Shown: in pieces, positions 52,319 through 60,640 of the stretch | How positions within the stretch are numbered: position 1 is the first letter of the stretch | How the letters are laid out: every line of letters begins with the position of its first letter | Assembly: GCA_030697555.1 (NCBI GenBank) | Contig: JAUYPV010000167.1 | Span: forward strand, 1-64,000 | Origin: Hyphomonadaceae bacterium | GTDB taxonomy: Bacteria > Pseudomonadota > Alphaproteobacteria > Caulobacterales > Hyphomonadaceae | Length of the DNA: 64,000 bases | Direction: 5' to 3' | Notes under the pieces: generated by a model | The model's database searches: none | What the model saw: only the letters and a program-made list of their open reading frames with translations | What the model was told of the DNA's origin: nothing | Position numbers and translations under genes: made by a program

Positions 52319-52990
52319 TCAGTTCTTAAGCGCTAGGAAGCCGGCCGCCATGAAACGGGCCATGCGCTTCTTCACCGCCGGGAAGTCGTCCGAGTGACAG
52401 ATTCCGCCGGAGAGGCGGTCGATCCGGCCAGTACGGGCCAGGGTGTTCATCAGCGCGCCCGTGACGAAGTGATAGCCCCAGAACAGATCCTCGTCGGAAT
52501 AGCCCGGCAGAGCCTTCTTGAGAATGCTGATGAGCTTGAGCACGACGGGATCGAAGTAGACGTCCATCAGCTCGGCGCCTTCCGGCGTGTTGCTGGCCCG
52601 GGCGCTGAACGCGCCGTAGTTCATCCACCCCTCGCCGCCCTCGTAGTAAAGGTCCAGGTCGGTGTCGAGGAAGGCCCGGAGCGCGCCCTCCACCGTAGGC
52701 TTCTTGCCCGCCTTGGCCTCATATTCCTCCAGCGCCCTCATGCGGCGGCCGCTGGTAACGGCCGCGCGGCGCGCGAAGACAGCTTCGAACAGGTTCGCCT
52801 TGTCCTTGAAGTAGTAGTTCAGGAGCGTCGTGTGGATGCCGACGCGCGCGGCGACGTCACGCAGCGTCACGCCATGCAGGCCGCTCTTCGAGAACAGGTA
52901 CTCGGCCGCGTCGAGAATCTGCTCGAGACTCGCCGCCCGCTGTTCCGCCTTGGTGCGGCCCCGGCGTTTCGCGACAACTTCTGATGCCAT
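52319..52990 (-). CDS. TetR/AcrR family transcriptional regulator
   Basis: 223 aa. The N-terminal HTH is EQILDAAEYLFSKSGLHGVT followed by LRDVAARVGIHTTLLNYYF and FKDKANLFEAVF, a textbook TetR domain. The C-terminal ligand domain (about 90-220) resembles the CerR-like group. GAGG lies 8 bases before the ATG. It converges with the esterase gene, 13 bases between stops, and is the obvious candidate regulator of the receptor/permease/esterase group and of the repeat at 49143-49182. Confidence 0.92.
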   Translation of the reverse strand: MASEVVAKRRGRTKAEQRAASLEQILDAAEYLFSKSGLHGVTLRDVAARVGIHTTLLNYYFKDKANLFEAVFARRAAVTSGRRMRALEEYEAKAGKKPTVEGALRAFLDTDLDLYYEGGEGWMNYGAFSARASNTPEGAELMDVYFDPVVLKLISILKKALPGYSDEDLFWGYHFVTGALMNTLARTGRIDRLSGGICHSDDFPAVKKRMARFMAAGFLALKN

Positions 52991-53696
52991 CCGATGGTCC
53001 TCGCATAGCCGGCCGGATCGACCCGGTGAAACTCGTTAGCAATTTGCCGCCGCGTTCCAATCCTTCGGGAAATTCAAGGACGCGACCGCGTGTACGAACG
53101 CGTCCTTACAATTCCCAAAGTTATTCTCTATCTCGATAATGAGTGTTCACACCCGAAATACCCGACGTCAGCTTCCCGTCAAGCGCCAAGAGCCAAGAGC
53201 ATCTCGCCTGGTGTCAGAGTTCGGGACCTCCCTGGCGGACACCAGCGTACGGTGACATCGCCAATATTACGGCGATCACCGCCGCGCGAGCTGGAGAAGG
53301 GATCTGTCGCGGCAACACCTGCTTCTTGTCCGGATGGTTCTGGCGAGGAACAACTTCCACCCCAGCACCGCCATGCCGATTGGCGCTGCGCCGGCGACGT
53401 TGCGTCGCAACCGAGTGCGTCAGTCAAAGTGTTGGACCAGCATCCGCCGGCGTCAAGCCGACGAACGGAAATGCGGTCAAATACGACTGCGGGGAATAGC
53501 AGGAGTGGGCCAACGCCTGCTGCTCGCCTGACTTGCATCGCCGTCTGCAGCGAATAGCGGACGTTCGCCCCGTTCAACCAACCGGGCTTCGTTTTGAAGC
53601 ATGATCGTCGCAAAGAGCCGTACTTGTCCCGGCGCCAGTGGCATGAAACTAACGATTGACCACTTTATGCCGCGCTTGGTCTTTGGAGTGCACGCA
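52991..53696. other. intergenic region, nothing recognised
   Basis: About 700 bases between the TetR gene and the dipeptidase. Open frames on both strands are arginine- and serine-rich without family resemblance. A sequence GTACGAACGCGTCCTTAC at 53091-53108, just upstream of the TetR gene, is loosely symmetric and could be an operator, but the match is weak. Confidence 0.4.
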
Positions 53697-55022
53697 ATGA
53701 CGCTTACGAACGTCGTCCCTGGCTGGACCTTGGGAAAGTTCACCGCCGCGTTCGTTCTGGCTTTCGCCCTGTCCGCCTGCGCGCCTTCCGACAGGGTAAC
53801 CTCGGAGAGCGAGCCGCCCAGTGAAGCCGCGCTGATCGAAAGCGCGCGCACCATCCATCAGCAGAGTCCGGTTCTGGATGCGCATGCTGACATCGTTGTG
53901 CCATCAACAGCGGCGAATTTTCTCAGCGCTGACGGATTGTCAAAGGTAGCTCCCTCGAAACTCAAGGCCGGGGGAGTCGGGGCCGTCGTCATGTCAATCG
54001 CGGTCGGGCCCGGGCCGCGCACGCCCGCAGGAGACGCGGAGGCGCGTGCGGAAGCGGACGAGAAGCTTGCGGCCGTTCAGGCGCTGGCCGCCGAGAATGC
54101 TGACACCGTGGCGATAGCGAAATCATCCGATGAAATCCTGGCTATCCGCGAAAGCGGCAAGACGGCATTGATCCTGGGATTCCAGAATGCCAGAGCGCTT
54201 GAAGGGAATGTGTCTGCGCTCGACACGTTCTATCAGGCTGGCGTCCGTGTATTTGCTCTGAATCATCTGGCCCACAACGACTTCTCCGATTCCTCGCGCC
54301 CGTTCCATGATGCGGCGACGGGCCTGTATGAGCCCGACGCGCACGGCGGGTTGTCGGCCCTCGGTCTCGCCGCGATTGACCGCATCAACGCACTCGGGGG
54401 CGTCATCGATATATCCCAGGCGTCGAAAGCGGCCACCTTGGAGACCATTGCACGGTCGAAGACGCCCGTAATCGCCAGTCACTCAAACGTCCGCGCGATC
54501 TCGAACGCCACGCGCAATCTTTCCGACGAGGAAATCGATCGCATCGGGGAGACCGGGGGCGTCATTCACGTCGCGCCGTTCTCGGCTTATCTGATCAATT
54601 TCTCGACCCCGGAAAAGCTCCAAGCCATCGATAAGGCGCGGAGCGCTGCAGGCCTTCCCGCCGCCTATTCGTATCCATACGAACTCTACTGGGAGCTTCC
54701 GGATCCGGCTGCGCGGGCAACCTTCACAGCCTCGATCCGCGAGGCGCTCGGGCCAGCGACGATCGATATCATGATAGACCATATCGACTACATCGTGAAA
54801 CGCATCGGCATCGACCATGTAGGCATCGGCACGGATTTCAATCATGGCAGCGGTATCGAGGGGTACGAGGACGCGAGCGAGTCGTTTGCCGTTACTCTTG
54901 GGCTCGTCCGTCGCGGCTATTCAGCGGATGACATTAAGAAGATCTGGGGAGGCAATTTTCTGCGGGTGCTGCGCGAGGCCGAACGCGCCGCCGACAGCTC
55001 GAAGGGCAAGGCGAAACACTAA
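53697..55022 (+). CDS. membrane dipeptidase, M19 family, lipoprotein
   Basis: 441 aa from the ATG at 53697, which has GGAG 8 bases ahead; the frame is open further upstream. Lipobox LSAC follows a hydrophobic stretch, so the enzyme is exported and lipid-anchored. M19 zinc ligands are visible: DAHAD (first pair), a glutamine in ILGFQNARAL where renal dipeptidases have Glu, NDFSDSSRPF, SHSNVRAI and HVGIGTDFNHGSGI. The glutamate-to-glutamine change in GFxN (usually GxEG) deserves checking. Likely role: hydrolysis of dipeptides or amides in the periplasm. Confidence 0.85.
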   Translation: MTLTNVVPGWTLGKFTAAFVLAFALSACAPSDRVTSESEPPSEAALIESARTIHQQSPVLDAHADIVVPSTAANFLSADGLSKVAPSKLKAGGVGAVVMSIAVGPGPRTPAGDAEARAEADEKLAAVQALAAENADTVAIAKSSDEILAIRESGKTALILGFQNARALEGNVSALDTFYQAGVRVFALNHLAHNDFSDSSRPFHDAATGLYEPDAHGGLSALGLAAIDRINALGGVIDISQASKAATLETIARSKTPVIASHSNVRAISNATRNLSDEEIDRIGETGGVIHVAPFSAYLINFSTPEKLQAIDKARSAAGLPAAYSYPYELYWELPDPAARATFTASIREALGPATIDIMIDHIDYIVKRIGIDHVGIGTDFNHGSGIEGYEDASESFAVTLGLVRRGYSADDIKKIWGGNFLRVLREAERAADSSKGKAKH

Positions 55023-55918
55023 ATCCTCCAGCATAGCCAGCGCAGTTTCCACCAGGCTATTTCTCTTTGGATGCAGACCGCTCGTTCTCCGAGTTTGGGT
55101 CGCGCCAATGCGCAACCGGACTGTCGATTTGTTCACCGCCTCTTGGCGACCGTCACCTTTCGAGTTTTTCAACAGTATCGGCCAACTTGCAGACCATGAC
55201 TGCAGTGTCTCCATAAGGAGACAGGGCGCGGGCTGTTCTCTTCCTTCCCAAGTGGCGCACTGAGGATGTTGCTCTGCAACGCGCACGTTGCTGCGACGCA
55301 TGTCCGACTGCCTGCTCGTCCGTGGACCCAGATATTGTTTTCGCCAAAGTCGATCTGCGACTCCTTCGAGAGACACAGCCGCATCCATCATGCGGCATGC
55401 CGACAGCGACCACGACGCGAATGCGGTCTCTCGAATTCGGCCATGTCCGAGAAATTCGATTTCTGGCGCGATGCCAGTGACGTGCTCGCGAAAACGGCAC
55501 GACGGCGCGCCTGCCGCGAACTCTGATCGGGCCCCTGTAGAGATTCTTGAAGGCCAAGTCCCCGGAGAGTAGGCCTCTATTCGGAGGCTCCGTGACGACC
55601 GCCCCCGGTGACCGGGCTCCCTCGCTGGGACACTAGGATTCGACCAGTCTCTCGATTCTTAGTGTAGAGCAAAAAACTCGATGCGAGTCCGATGCTTAGT
55701 TGATCCTGAACACGAAGCTTTATCACTCGAGCGGCCGCAGAAGTCGCTGCCAGCACCAGCGTACAGCCATCTCCAACCCACCTCCGCCGGTCAAACCGCG
55801 GACAGCAATGACTAAAGGGAGCGGACGTCGCGTGGCGAGGCGCGGCGCGGCGCCAGCCTCACTTTTTTTCTGCAAGTTTGAACCGCCCCGGCGCCGAGCT
55901 CGACAAACCCAGCACTTG
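55023..55918. other. intergenic region, nothing recognised
   Basis: About 900 bases between the dipeptidase and the small barrel gene. Open frames are low-complexity or without resemblance to known proteins. A promoter for the barrel gene is expected toward the right end. Confidence 0.4.
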
Positions 55919-55950
55919 AGGGCGTGCGGATCATCCGCTCGGGCCCTTTT
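55919..55950 (+). terminator. intrinsic-terminator-like hairpin in the barrel-gene leader
   Basis: AGGGC at 55919-55923 pairs with GCCCT at 55943-55947, enclosing a GCGG-ATCAT-CCGC stem-loop, and the outer stem ends in TTTT at 55947-55950. It is only 20 bases before the ATG at 55970 and just ahead of its GAGGAG ribosome site. It may be an attenuator or the terminator of an unseen short transcript. Confidence 0.5.
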
Positions 55951-55969
55951 GTGTTGAGGAGTTCAGTTC

Positions 55970-56689
55970 ATGCGCCTGCCAGTTATTGCCGCCGCCGCCA
56001 CGTTCCTGCTGGCGGCCTCCTATCCTGCTCATGCCCAGGCGCCCCAGCATCGCTTCTATGCCTCGCTTCACGCCGGCCAGGACGTGCAGGATGACGAAGC
56101 CATTCGCGGCTTCAACGTCGCCAACCTGCCTCGCAACAACGACCTGACCTTCGCCGATGGCCGCGTCTTCGCAGCAGCGTTGGGCATCAACGCGCTTGAA
56201 GGCGACTGGGGCCGTGTCCGGTTTGATGCGGAACTGTCGCACCGTGAATCAGACGTCGACACGATATTCCTGAACAACGTCCAGCAGACCATCCGGCAGG
56301 GCTCCCACGTCCTGATGACCGCCGCCATGCTCAACGCGTATTACGACACGCCCGTCTATTTCGATCGCGTTCGCTTCTATGCGGGCGTCGGCGCTGGCAT
56401 CGCCAACGTCGACCATCAGGTGCGCTATCGGATCACGGGCGGGACGGCCCCCTCTCTCGCCAATATCGCGATCCCGACATCGGAGCCGACCTGGTCCTAC
56501 CAGCTTGTCGGCGGCGGCGAGTACATCCTTACGCCGAACTGGTCACTCCTTGCCGATGTGCGCTTCGTCGAGTTCGGCAACCACCAGATCCAGCGCTTCA
56601 ACCTCACCGCCGGCGCGCTCGACAGCGTGAACGACGTCTCCGACAAGTCGAGCGTCTCCGTCACGGCCGGACTTCGCTACGCGTTCTGA
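55970..56689 (+). CDS. outer-membrane beta-barrel protein (OMP_b-brl, opacity-like)
   Basis: 239 aa. Signal peptide MRLPVIAAAATFLLAASYPA with AHA-QAP cleavage. Amphipathic strands alternate with loops: YFDRVRFYAGVGAGIANVDH is the typical hydrophobic-girdle strand pair, and the protein ends VSVTAGLRYAF with terminal phenylalanine. About eight strands are likely, as in the OmpA-transmembrane/Opa-like porin-like group. GAGGAG precedes the ATG. No enzymatic motif. Terminators lie both before and after, so it is transcribed alone. Confidence 0.85.
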   Translation: MRLPVIAAAATFLLAASYPAHAQAPQHRFYASLHAGQDVQDDEAIRGFNVANLPRNNDLTFADGRVFAAALGINALEGDWGRVRFDAELSHRESDVDTIFLNNVQQTIRQGSHVLMTAAMLNAYYDTPVYFDRVRFYAGVGAGIANVDHQVRYRITGGTAPSLANIAIPTSEPTWSYQLVGGGEYILTPNWSLLADVRFVEFGNHQIQRFNLTAGALDSVNDVSDKSSVSVTAGLRYAF

Positions 56690-56697
56690 CCGATCGT

Positions 56698-56806
56698 GTG
56701 CGGCTTCGTTTCCCGTGGCCGCACGCTGCTCGCCGGACAGTCCTGAAGACCCTCCCTGTCCGGCGAGTCCTCTCTTTCGCGGCGGCTGTCGACGCCGCGG
56801 CGTTTT
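56698..56806. terminator. tandem terminator hairpins between convergent genes
   Basis: Three perfect stems follow the barrel gene: GTGCGGC/GCCGCAC (56698-56724); a 12-bp arm CTCGCCGGACAG/CTGTCCGGCGAG (56729-56767) followed by TCCTCTCTTT; and CGCGGCG/CGCCGCG (56778-56799) followed by TTTT at 56803-56806. They sit between the rightward barrel gene and the leftward subtilase gene and can stop transcription from the left; the long middle stem may act in both directions. Confidence 0.8.
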
Positions 56807-56825
56807 AGCGATTGCGCTGCGGGCT

Positions 56826-58016
56826 TCAGCGCGTCCCGCAACCGTCCTTGAGTATGGGCAGGCCGTATCCGTAGACGACGTCCCGGCCCGGCGCGCCAAG
56901 GTCGGCCGACGATTCAACGAGGGCCTTCATGGTTTCGCCAGCCGTCTTCGCCGAAAGGGCGCGCGGGTCCGCGGCAATCCGCGCCGTGACATAGGGCGCC
57001 GCAACCGAAGTGCCGGTGACATATTCTCCCTCTCCGCCCACCAGCACGAAGACATCGACGCCAGGCGCCGCAAAATCGATATGCGCGCCGCGAACCGCGT
57101 TGTCATAGATCTTGCTCTCAACGTCGATTGCCGTCACGGCGATTACGCCGTCGAACGCCGCAGGATAGCGCGGCGGACTCTCGGGGCCGTTGTTCCCGGC
57201 GGCGGCAACGATGATCATCCCCTTGGCGATAGCCTGCTGCAGGCTGCGGTCGAGGATCTTGTTGTAGGGGCCGGCGAGGCTGATGTTGACGAGCCGGACG
57301 TCGGACACCTGCATCCAGTCGATCGCGCGGACGAGGCTGTCGACGCCGGCGGCTTCCTTTGCCATGCGGTGGTCGGAGAGCACGCCAGCATTCTGCAACC
57401 GGACGCCGGCGAGCCGGCCCTCGCCGGCCAGGATCTGGGCGGTCACGGTTCCATGGTCGGTATCCGCGGCAGGACCGCTTTTCGTTCCGGTAAAATCACG
57501 AAACGTGAGCGAAACGCCGGTGAGGCCCGGATCGCTGGCATCCGCCGCCGCATCGATCAATCCGATGACGGCGTTCGCGCGACAGCCGCCATCCGGCCAT
57601 CCAAGGAGGCGGCCGGCATATTCGCGGCGACCATCGCCCGATCCGTCCTTCGCGGAGACGCGATAGGCGTGGTTCACTCCCGCAGTGACGCCGGGCTCCA
57701 TGCTCTCAAGTTCGCGGATGGCAGCGTCTCCCGGCATGTTCGCCGGAATGGTCATCACCAGAAGCACCAGATCGAGCCCGGTCAGCTCCTCTTGGGATTC
57801 GACGACATAGCCTCGCACCGCCGATTTTTGCGTCAGGGAGAATGCGGCGGCCGAAGTGCGCGCGAGCACTACGATCTGCTGGTCGTCCACCACGTCGCCG
57901 GCGTCGGCCTCGATCTGGAGGGGCAGAGGCGGCGCCGGCTGGAACATCTCGCAGGCGCACAGGGCAAGCATGGAAGCGCCGAGCGCCGCCCAACGAATGG
58001 ATGTCTTCGGTGTCAA
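56826..58016 (-). CDS. lipoprotein subtilisin-like serine protease (S8)
   Basis: 396 aa from the TTG at 58016, chosen because AGAGG lies 6 bases ahead and the product then has a short signal with lipobox LCAC (about residue 22). Residues about 25-130 resemble a protease prodomain. The catalytic triad is AVIGLIDAAAD (D155), DTDHGTVTAQI (H188) and VTGTSVAAPYV (S337), with the oxyanion asparagine in AAAGNNGPE. It is exported and lipid-anchored, so it acts in the periplasm or at a membrane. It follows the barrel gene 58088-59332 in one leftward unit beside an ECF sigma/anti-sigma pair. Confidence 0.88.
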   Translation of the reverse strand: MTPKTSIRWAALGASMLALCACEMFQPAPPLPLQIEADAGDVVDDQQIVVLARTSAAAFSLTQKSAVRGYVVESQEELTGLDLVLLVMTIPANMPGDAAIRELESMEPGVTAGVNHAYRVSAKDGSGDGRREYAGRLLGWPDGGCRANAVIGLIDAAADASDPGLTGVSLTFRDFTGTKSGPAADTDHGTVTAQILAGEGRLAGVRLQNAGVLSDHRMAKEAAGVDSLVRAIDWMQVSDVRLVNISLAGPYNKILDRSLQQAIAKGMIIVAAAGNNGPESPPRYPAAFDGVIAVTAIDVESKIYDNAVRGAHIDFAAPGVDVFVLVGGEGEYVTGTSVAAPYVTARIAADPRALSAKTAGETMKALVESSADLGAPGRDVVYGYGLPILKDGCGTR

Positions 58017-58087
58017 TTCAGACCTCTGCAAGGAGCCAAATGCTTTGTCGCCGCCCGCGGCGGGCGGGTTCAATCGCTGTCCCGGCC

Positions 58088-59332
58088 TCAGAAACTCCTG
58101 CGGACCGAGAGCCAGAGCTTTTGAGTATCCGCGCCAAACCCGTCGGCGGAATAACTGGCGAATTCCAGCGATGCCTGAACATCGTTCACCGAAGCTCGCA
58201 ATGATGCATCCCATTCCGTGCCAAGATCGTCGCCGGCGATGTCGTCGGCAAACCAGTGATGCCGCAGGCCTGCAGTCAGGCTGCGCAAGGGTCCCACCAC
58301 GCCAATCAGCCAGCTGCCGTCGAGAAACGTGTCCCGCACGCCGACGTCCGGCGTCACCACAAATAGGTCGGCGGCGCCCTGGAAGGCGTGGTTGGTTCCC
58401 AGCGGCGTCTGGAATGCGCGCGCGCCGCCCTCGCCGAGAACCTCATGTCCGGCCGTCGCCGATACGCCGACGACCTCCAGCGTGGCCACCGCACGCCAGT
58501 AGTCGGCGGAATAGTCCAACGGATTGCCTGCGTGATCGCGCTGCCGTGCATACTCCGCGCGCCCGCCAAGTCCGAAATTCTTCCAATAGCGCTGGCCGGC
58601 GAGGCTGACACCCGAAGTGACGCTGGAATTGACCTCGCTGAGCGGCCCACCCGCCCCATCGTCGAGATCGAGCACATAGTGATAGCCGGTCAGCCGGCCG
58701 GCCGGCGTCTCCGCGCTGACGTTCACCAGATAGGTGTCGCCACGATAGCGAGAGGCCGCGTCCCGCGCCGACAGGAAACGGTTCACCTGCCACAGGTAGG
58801 CAACATGGATCGCTACGCCGCTGAACGGCGAGGCCGATAGCTGCGCGGCGTCATAGGTCTGCTCGTTCTGGCGAAACCCCACCGACCCGACAAAGCGCTC
58901 GTCGTCGAACGACAAGCGCTGGCGCCCGCCGATAGCCCGCCCGGGGCCGAAATCGTGCGATAGCTGGGCGCGGTTGATTTCGAGCACTTCGCGGTCCGGA
59001 ATGAGCGGTCCCGGCGGCCCGTCCTGCAGCTCGTCGCGGTAAAGATCGGCGACGCCTTCCACCTCGACCAAAACGCTCGTGCGGGGCGAAAGCTGCAATT
59101 CGGCGCCGGACCGGACGCGCAGCGTCAACGCCTGTTCTTCGGCGCCGGCCAGGTCGGAATCGACCGACTCGAACCGCAGTCTTGCATCGCCAAATCCCCG
59201 CAGGACCAGGTTCGGCGATGCGGCGGTGGTATCCGGCGCTTCCTGAGCCGCGACAGGAGCACAGCAAAGCAGGAACGCAATCATGGTCGGCGGAAACCGC
59301 TGCCCAGCCATAACGTGCACTGCCGCTACCAT
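58088..59332 (-). CDS. outer-membrane beta-barrel protein (alginate-export-like)
   Basis: 414 aa. A signal peptide ends MIAFLLCCAPVAAQ; AGGAGG lies 12 bases before ATG 59332, with ATGs at 59311 and 59284 as alternatives. The barrel has regularly spaced amphipathic strands (ALTLRVRSGAELQLSPRTSV, GGRQRLSFDDERFVGSVGFR, TAGLRHHWF) and ends KLWLSVRRSF with terminal phenylalanine. The RQRLSFDDERFVGSVGFRQ segment is close to the alginate-export (AlgE-like) family. It heads a leftward unit with the lipoprotein subtilase and is divergent from the anti-sigma gene. Confidence 0.82.
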   Translation of the reverse strand: MVAAVHVMAGQRFPPTMIAFLLCCAPVAAQEAPDTTAASPNLVLRGFGDARLRFESVDSDLAGAEEQALTLRVRSGAELQLSPRTSVLVEVEGVADLYRDELQDGPPGPLIPDREVLEINRAQLSHDFGPGRAIGGRQRLSFDDERFVGSVGFRQNEQTYDAAQLSASPFSGVAIHVAYLWQVNRFLSARDAASRYRGDTYLVNVSAETPAGRLTGYHYVLDLDDGAGGPLSEVNSSVTSGVSLAGQRYWKNFGLGGRAEYARQRDHAGNPLDYSADYWRAVATLEVVGVSATAGHEVLGEGGARAFQTPLGTNHAFQGAADLFVVTPDVGVRDTFLDGSWLIGVVGPLRSLTAGLRHHWFADDIAGDDLGTEWDASLRASVNDVQASLEFASYSADGFGADTQKLWLSVRRSF

Positions 59333-59370
59333 CCCGATATCCCGCCTCCTGACGGCCGGCGCGAAGGATT

Positions 59371-59395
59371 GAACCAGATCGCCACTTTCATCGAC
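59371..59395 (+). promoter_or_regulatory. ECF-type promoter-like sequence upstream of the anti-sigma gene
   Basis: GAACC at 59371-59375, 16 bases, then CGAC at 59392-59395. ECF sigma factors typically use an AAC-containing -35 element and a CGT-like -10 element about 16 bases apart. It lies about 78 bases before the anti-sigma ATG. Prediction by eye only. Confidence 0.35.
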
Positions 59396-59472
59396 TAAAT
59401 ATCCGGAAAGATGCAGTGGGCTTTTCCCCGCCCCGCCTCAGCACTAAGCATGCCTTCCGGGAGGCGCATAAG

Positions 59473-60084
59473 ATGGCAGACCAGACAAGGTACTCCGACG
59501 AGACCCTGCGGGACTACGCCAAGGGCCGTCTGTCTCCCGCGGAGGCCCTCGCCCTCGAGGCGGCCGCAGACGCCGACCCTAGGCTGGCAGCGGAGATCGC
59601 CCTTGTTCGCGGTGTGGTTAAAGTTGGCGAGGCGGATGCCGGCCGCGCCGCCTCCTCCGAACTGGGTTGGGCGCGGCTTTCCCGCGCCATCGATGCGGAG
59701 AGCCAGAAGCCGCCTGCGTTCGTGCCGAAACAGTTCTCGCGCTGGCAGGTCGCCGCCGTTGCCGCGATTGCCGTCGCAGGCTGGGGCGCCGCGACCGCGC
59801 CGCTGCTCGTGGCGCGCAACGACCGGCCCGGCGGCGGCTACGCCGTGGCCAGCGAACGCCCGGCCTATGCCTATTCAGCGCAGGCGACCTTCATACCCAC
59901 CGCCCAGGAGAGCGCCATTCGCGAGGCGCTGCGCTCCGTGAACGCCGAAATCGTGGCGGGCCCGAGCGCTCTGGGCGTCTATGTGCTGGCCTTCAAGGAC
60001 GAGGACGCGCTGAGCAGCGGCGTGGAAGCCCTGCGCACCCGCACCAGCGTTCTCGAATCCGCGCAGGCGATCTTAAAGCCCTAA
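59473..60084 (+). CDS. anti-sigma factor, single-span membrane protein
   Basis: 203 aa from ATG 59473, with GGAGG ahead. The cytoplasmic N-terminal region (RYSDETLRDYAKGRLSPAEA, then ALEAAADADPRLAAEI) is the anti-sigma domain pattern of RskA/FecR-like proteins; no HxxxCxxC zinc motif. One membrane span WQVAAVAAIAVAGWGAATAP lies at about 91-110, then a periplasmic domain of about 90 residues (TFIPTAQESAIREALRSVNA). It should sequester the ECF sigma factor encoded convergently at 60089-60640. Release by proteolysis is the usual mechanism; the neighbouring exported subtilase is a candidate. Confidence 0.85.
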   Translation: MADQTRYSDETLRDYAKGRLSPAEALALEAAADADPRLAAEIALVRGVVKVGEADAGRAASSELGWARLSRAIDAESQKPPAFVPKQFSRWQVAAVAAIAVAGWGAATAPLLVARNDRPGGGYAVASERPAYAYSAQATFIPTAQESAIREALRSVNAEIVAGPSALGVYVLAFKDEDALSSGVEALRTRTSVLESAQAILKP

Positions 60085-60088
60085 ACGA

Positions 60089-60640
60089 TCAGATCCCCCG
60101 GATCACCTTTGTCAGGCACTGCATCAGCAGCTTCTTCGCGTGGAAGATGCGGGTCTTGATCGTCCCTTCCGGAACCCGCTCAACCTCGGCGATTTCCGCG
60201 TAGCCCATGTCCTCGTAGAAGGCGAGCCGGACGGCGCGGGCGTGAGAAGCGCTCAGCTTGTCGATGCAGCCGCGCACCTGTTCGGCGTCGCTTGCGGCTT
60301 CCATCACGGCCTGCGCATTGGGCGTCAGGTCAGGCGGATCGAAATCTTCATCCAGCGGAACTTCCCGGCCTTTCTTGCGGAAGCGGTCGATGGTCTTGTT
60401 GCGCGCGATCGAGAATATCCATGTTTTTACCGACGAACGATCTTCGTGCCGCGACGCCGAGCGCCAGACATCCAGGAATGTGTCCTGCACGACATCGAAC
60501 GCCTCCATGGAATCTCGAAGACGGGATTCGACGAACACGAGCAGGCCGGCCTGATGGCGCTCATAGAGCCGCTTCATGGCGCCCTTGTCGCCGCCAGCGA
60601 CACGCTTGAGCAAGGCGCGGTCATTTTCATGATCCTCCAC
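60089..60640 (-). CDS. RNA polymerase ECF sigma factor
   Basis: 183 aa if it starts at the GTG at 60640 (GGAGGG 10 bases ahead); the frame is open to a GTG at 60673. Region 2 is seen as LYERHQAGLLVFVESRLRDS, AFDVVQDTFLDVWRSA and WIFSIARNKTIDRFRKKGRE; region 4 as ARAVRLAFYEDMGYAEIAEV and VPEGTIKTRIFHAKKLLMQC. No extra regulatory domain. Its stop lies 4 bases from the stop of the anti-sigma gene on the other strand, an unusual convergent layout. Confidence 0.92.
   Translation of the reverse strand: MEDHENDRALLKRVAGGDKGAMKRLYERHQAGLLVFVESRLRDSMEAFDVVQDTFLDVWRSASRHEDRSSVKTWIFSIARNKTIDRFRKKGREVPLDEDFDPPDLTPNAQAVMEAASDAEQVRGCIDKLSASHARAVRLAFYEDMGYAEIAEVERVPEGTIKTRIFHAKKLLMQCLTKVIRGI

Noticed and set aside
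55023-55969. Search for tRNA or other structured RNA in the long gap before the barrel gene
   Set aside because: No T-loop consensus or cloverleaf could be drawn; only the leader hairpin was convincing.
56715-58124. 469-codon + strand frame opposite the subtilase
   Set aside because: Shadow; the minus strand contains the full Asp-His-Ser triad in order.
59371-59395. Equivalent ECF promoter upstream of the sigma factor and of the barrel gene
   Set aside because: Near matches exist (for example TTGACC-like sequence upstream of 60673) but spacing or bases did not fit well enough to list.
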